From: Streptomyces sp. NRRL S-455
GTDB taxonomy: Bacteria; Actinomycetota; Actinomycetes; Streptomycetales; Streptomycetaceae
Direction of reading: 5' to 3'
Length of the DNA: 64,000 nt
Assembly (NCBI RefSeq): GCF_000717875.1
Contig: NZ_JOCT01000032.1
Span: 13,879-77,878, forward strand
Program-made: the position numbers and the translations under genes
The notes under the pieces: model-generated
The model's database searches: none
Seen by the model: only the letters and a program-made list of their open reading frames with translations
What the model was told of the DNA's origin: nothing
Shown here: positions 63,637 through 64,000 of the stretch, piece after piece
How the letters are laid out: each line of letters begins with the position of its first letter
How positions within the stretch are numbered: position 1 is the first letter of the stretch

Positions 63637-63879
63637 CGCGTCCCCGCAAGGTGCGTAATGTGGCCCGAGCCGCTGAACCGGTTACGGCGTTTCGCCAGCA
63701 GCCGGAAGCGGCCAACCCACTACCTAGTCACTCCCCTCAGCAGGGGCGAATTCGGCGTGCCCGCATGCCTGAATTCGGCGCTGACGGACTCGATTATGAG
63801 TTGGACGGCGAATCGGCTAACGTAGTGAATGTCGAAAGGCCGCCGAGCGAAAGCCAAGGCCTCTCGGTAAAACCCGCCG

Positions 63880-64000
63880 ACAGGGAATCGGATCGGAAAA
63901 TGATCTGATAGAGTCGGAAACGCAAGACCGAAGGGAAGCGCCCGGAGGAAAGCCCGAGAGGGTGAGTACAAAGGAAGCGACCGTTCCTTGAGAACTCAAC
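63880..64000 (+). promoter_or_regulatory. rRNA operon leader (16S lies beyond window)
   Basis: The last 120 bp match the conserved leader of Streptomyces rrn operons in my memory: CTGATAGAGTCGGAAACGC (about 63906-63924), AGGGAAGCGCCCGGAGGAAA and GAGTACAAAGGAAGCGACCG. GATAGAGT is the -10 of one of the tandem promoters; others should lie at 63790-63830 (for example TAACGT), not defined here. The 63637-63880 stretch contains no gene. Confidence 0.8.
63983..64000 (+). promoter_or_regulatory. boxA antitermination site of the rRNA leader
   Basis: TTCCTTGAGAACTCAAC corresponds to the actinobacterial boxA (TTGAGAACTC core), the NusB-NusE site that prevents premature termination of rRNA transcription. 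Confidence 0.65.

Overview
The window is chromosomal DNA from a Streptomyces. It has very high G+C with strong third-position G/C bias, frequent GTG/TTG starts, a streptophobe-family gene, a cysteine-free chaplin (chpE), a gbn-type nucleoid protein and a Streptomyces-type rRNA leader at the right edge. From memory, the gene order matches the conserved core of S. coelicolor around SCO1848 down to SCO1792, in the opposite orientation; this was not checked by alignment. No prophage, CRISPR array, tRNA, biosynthetic cluster or complete insertion sequence was seen, and by eye no in-frame TTA (bldA) codon was found. Most of the window is vertically inherited core genome. The accessory signal lies in small palindromic repeats, decayed genes and regulatory leaders.

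Layout. 1-4 kb: cobalamin genes cobQ (cut by the edge) and cobD behind a cobalamin riboswitch, then a Pit phosphate transporter with a three-unit PHO box. 4-12 kb: class II aldolase, alpha/beta hydrolase, a conserved hypothetical, a VOC protein, an ABC-F ATPase preceded by a seven-codon leader ORF, the nucleoid protein Gbn with a cluster of GATC sites upstream, and an enoyl-CoA hydratase. 12-15 kb: an Asp23/AmaP envelope operon. 15-20 kb (minus strand): an SDR, a GH15 glycosidase, and a tightly overlapping symporter - sigma factor - small membrane protein set. 20-23 kb: DUF3311, CstA and a YbdD-like protein. 23-28 kb: SURF1, a zinc-ribbon protein, a DEDDh/BRCT exonuclease, a sterol desaturase, a lysoplasmalogenase and CopD. 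28-34 kb: two tandem secreted subtilases and a DUF485/ActP-type symporter. 34-42.5 kb: moaA, DUF3099, GlsB, tyrS, the TldD/TldE pair and the fatty-acid pair fabG-fabI. 42.5-50 kb: a GntR regulator with a divergent MFS transporter, small membrane proteins, SixA, serB and a streptophobe protein. 50-54 kb: an FHA-ABC transporter and a secreted lytic transglycosylase. 54-57 kb: two decayed genes (an SDR and a QueA-like protein), a GAF sensor kinase with its response regulator, and chpE. 57-64 kb: a conserved hypothetical, an ABC ATPase, NfeD, an SPFH protein, an HNH nuclease, a PEBP protein, Spo0M, a 3-methyladenine DNA glycosylase, and the leader of an rRNA operon whose 16S gene should lie just beyond the window.

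The main points worth following are: (i) the ABC-F leader ORF with its alternative hairpins; (ii) five GATC sites in 68 bp ahead of gbn; (iii) a sodium-solute symporter co-translated with a sigma factor; (iv) repeat elements that appear to have inserted in frame into tldD and the lysoplasmalogenase gene; and (v) the SDR/QueA relics beside a large palindrome. None of these has been tested by a search or folding program here.
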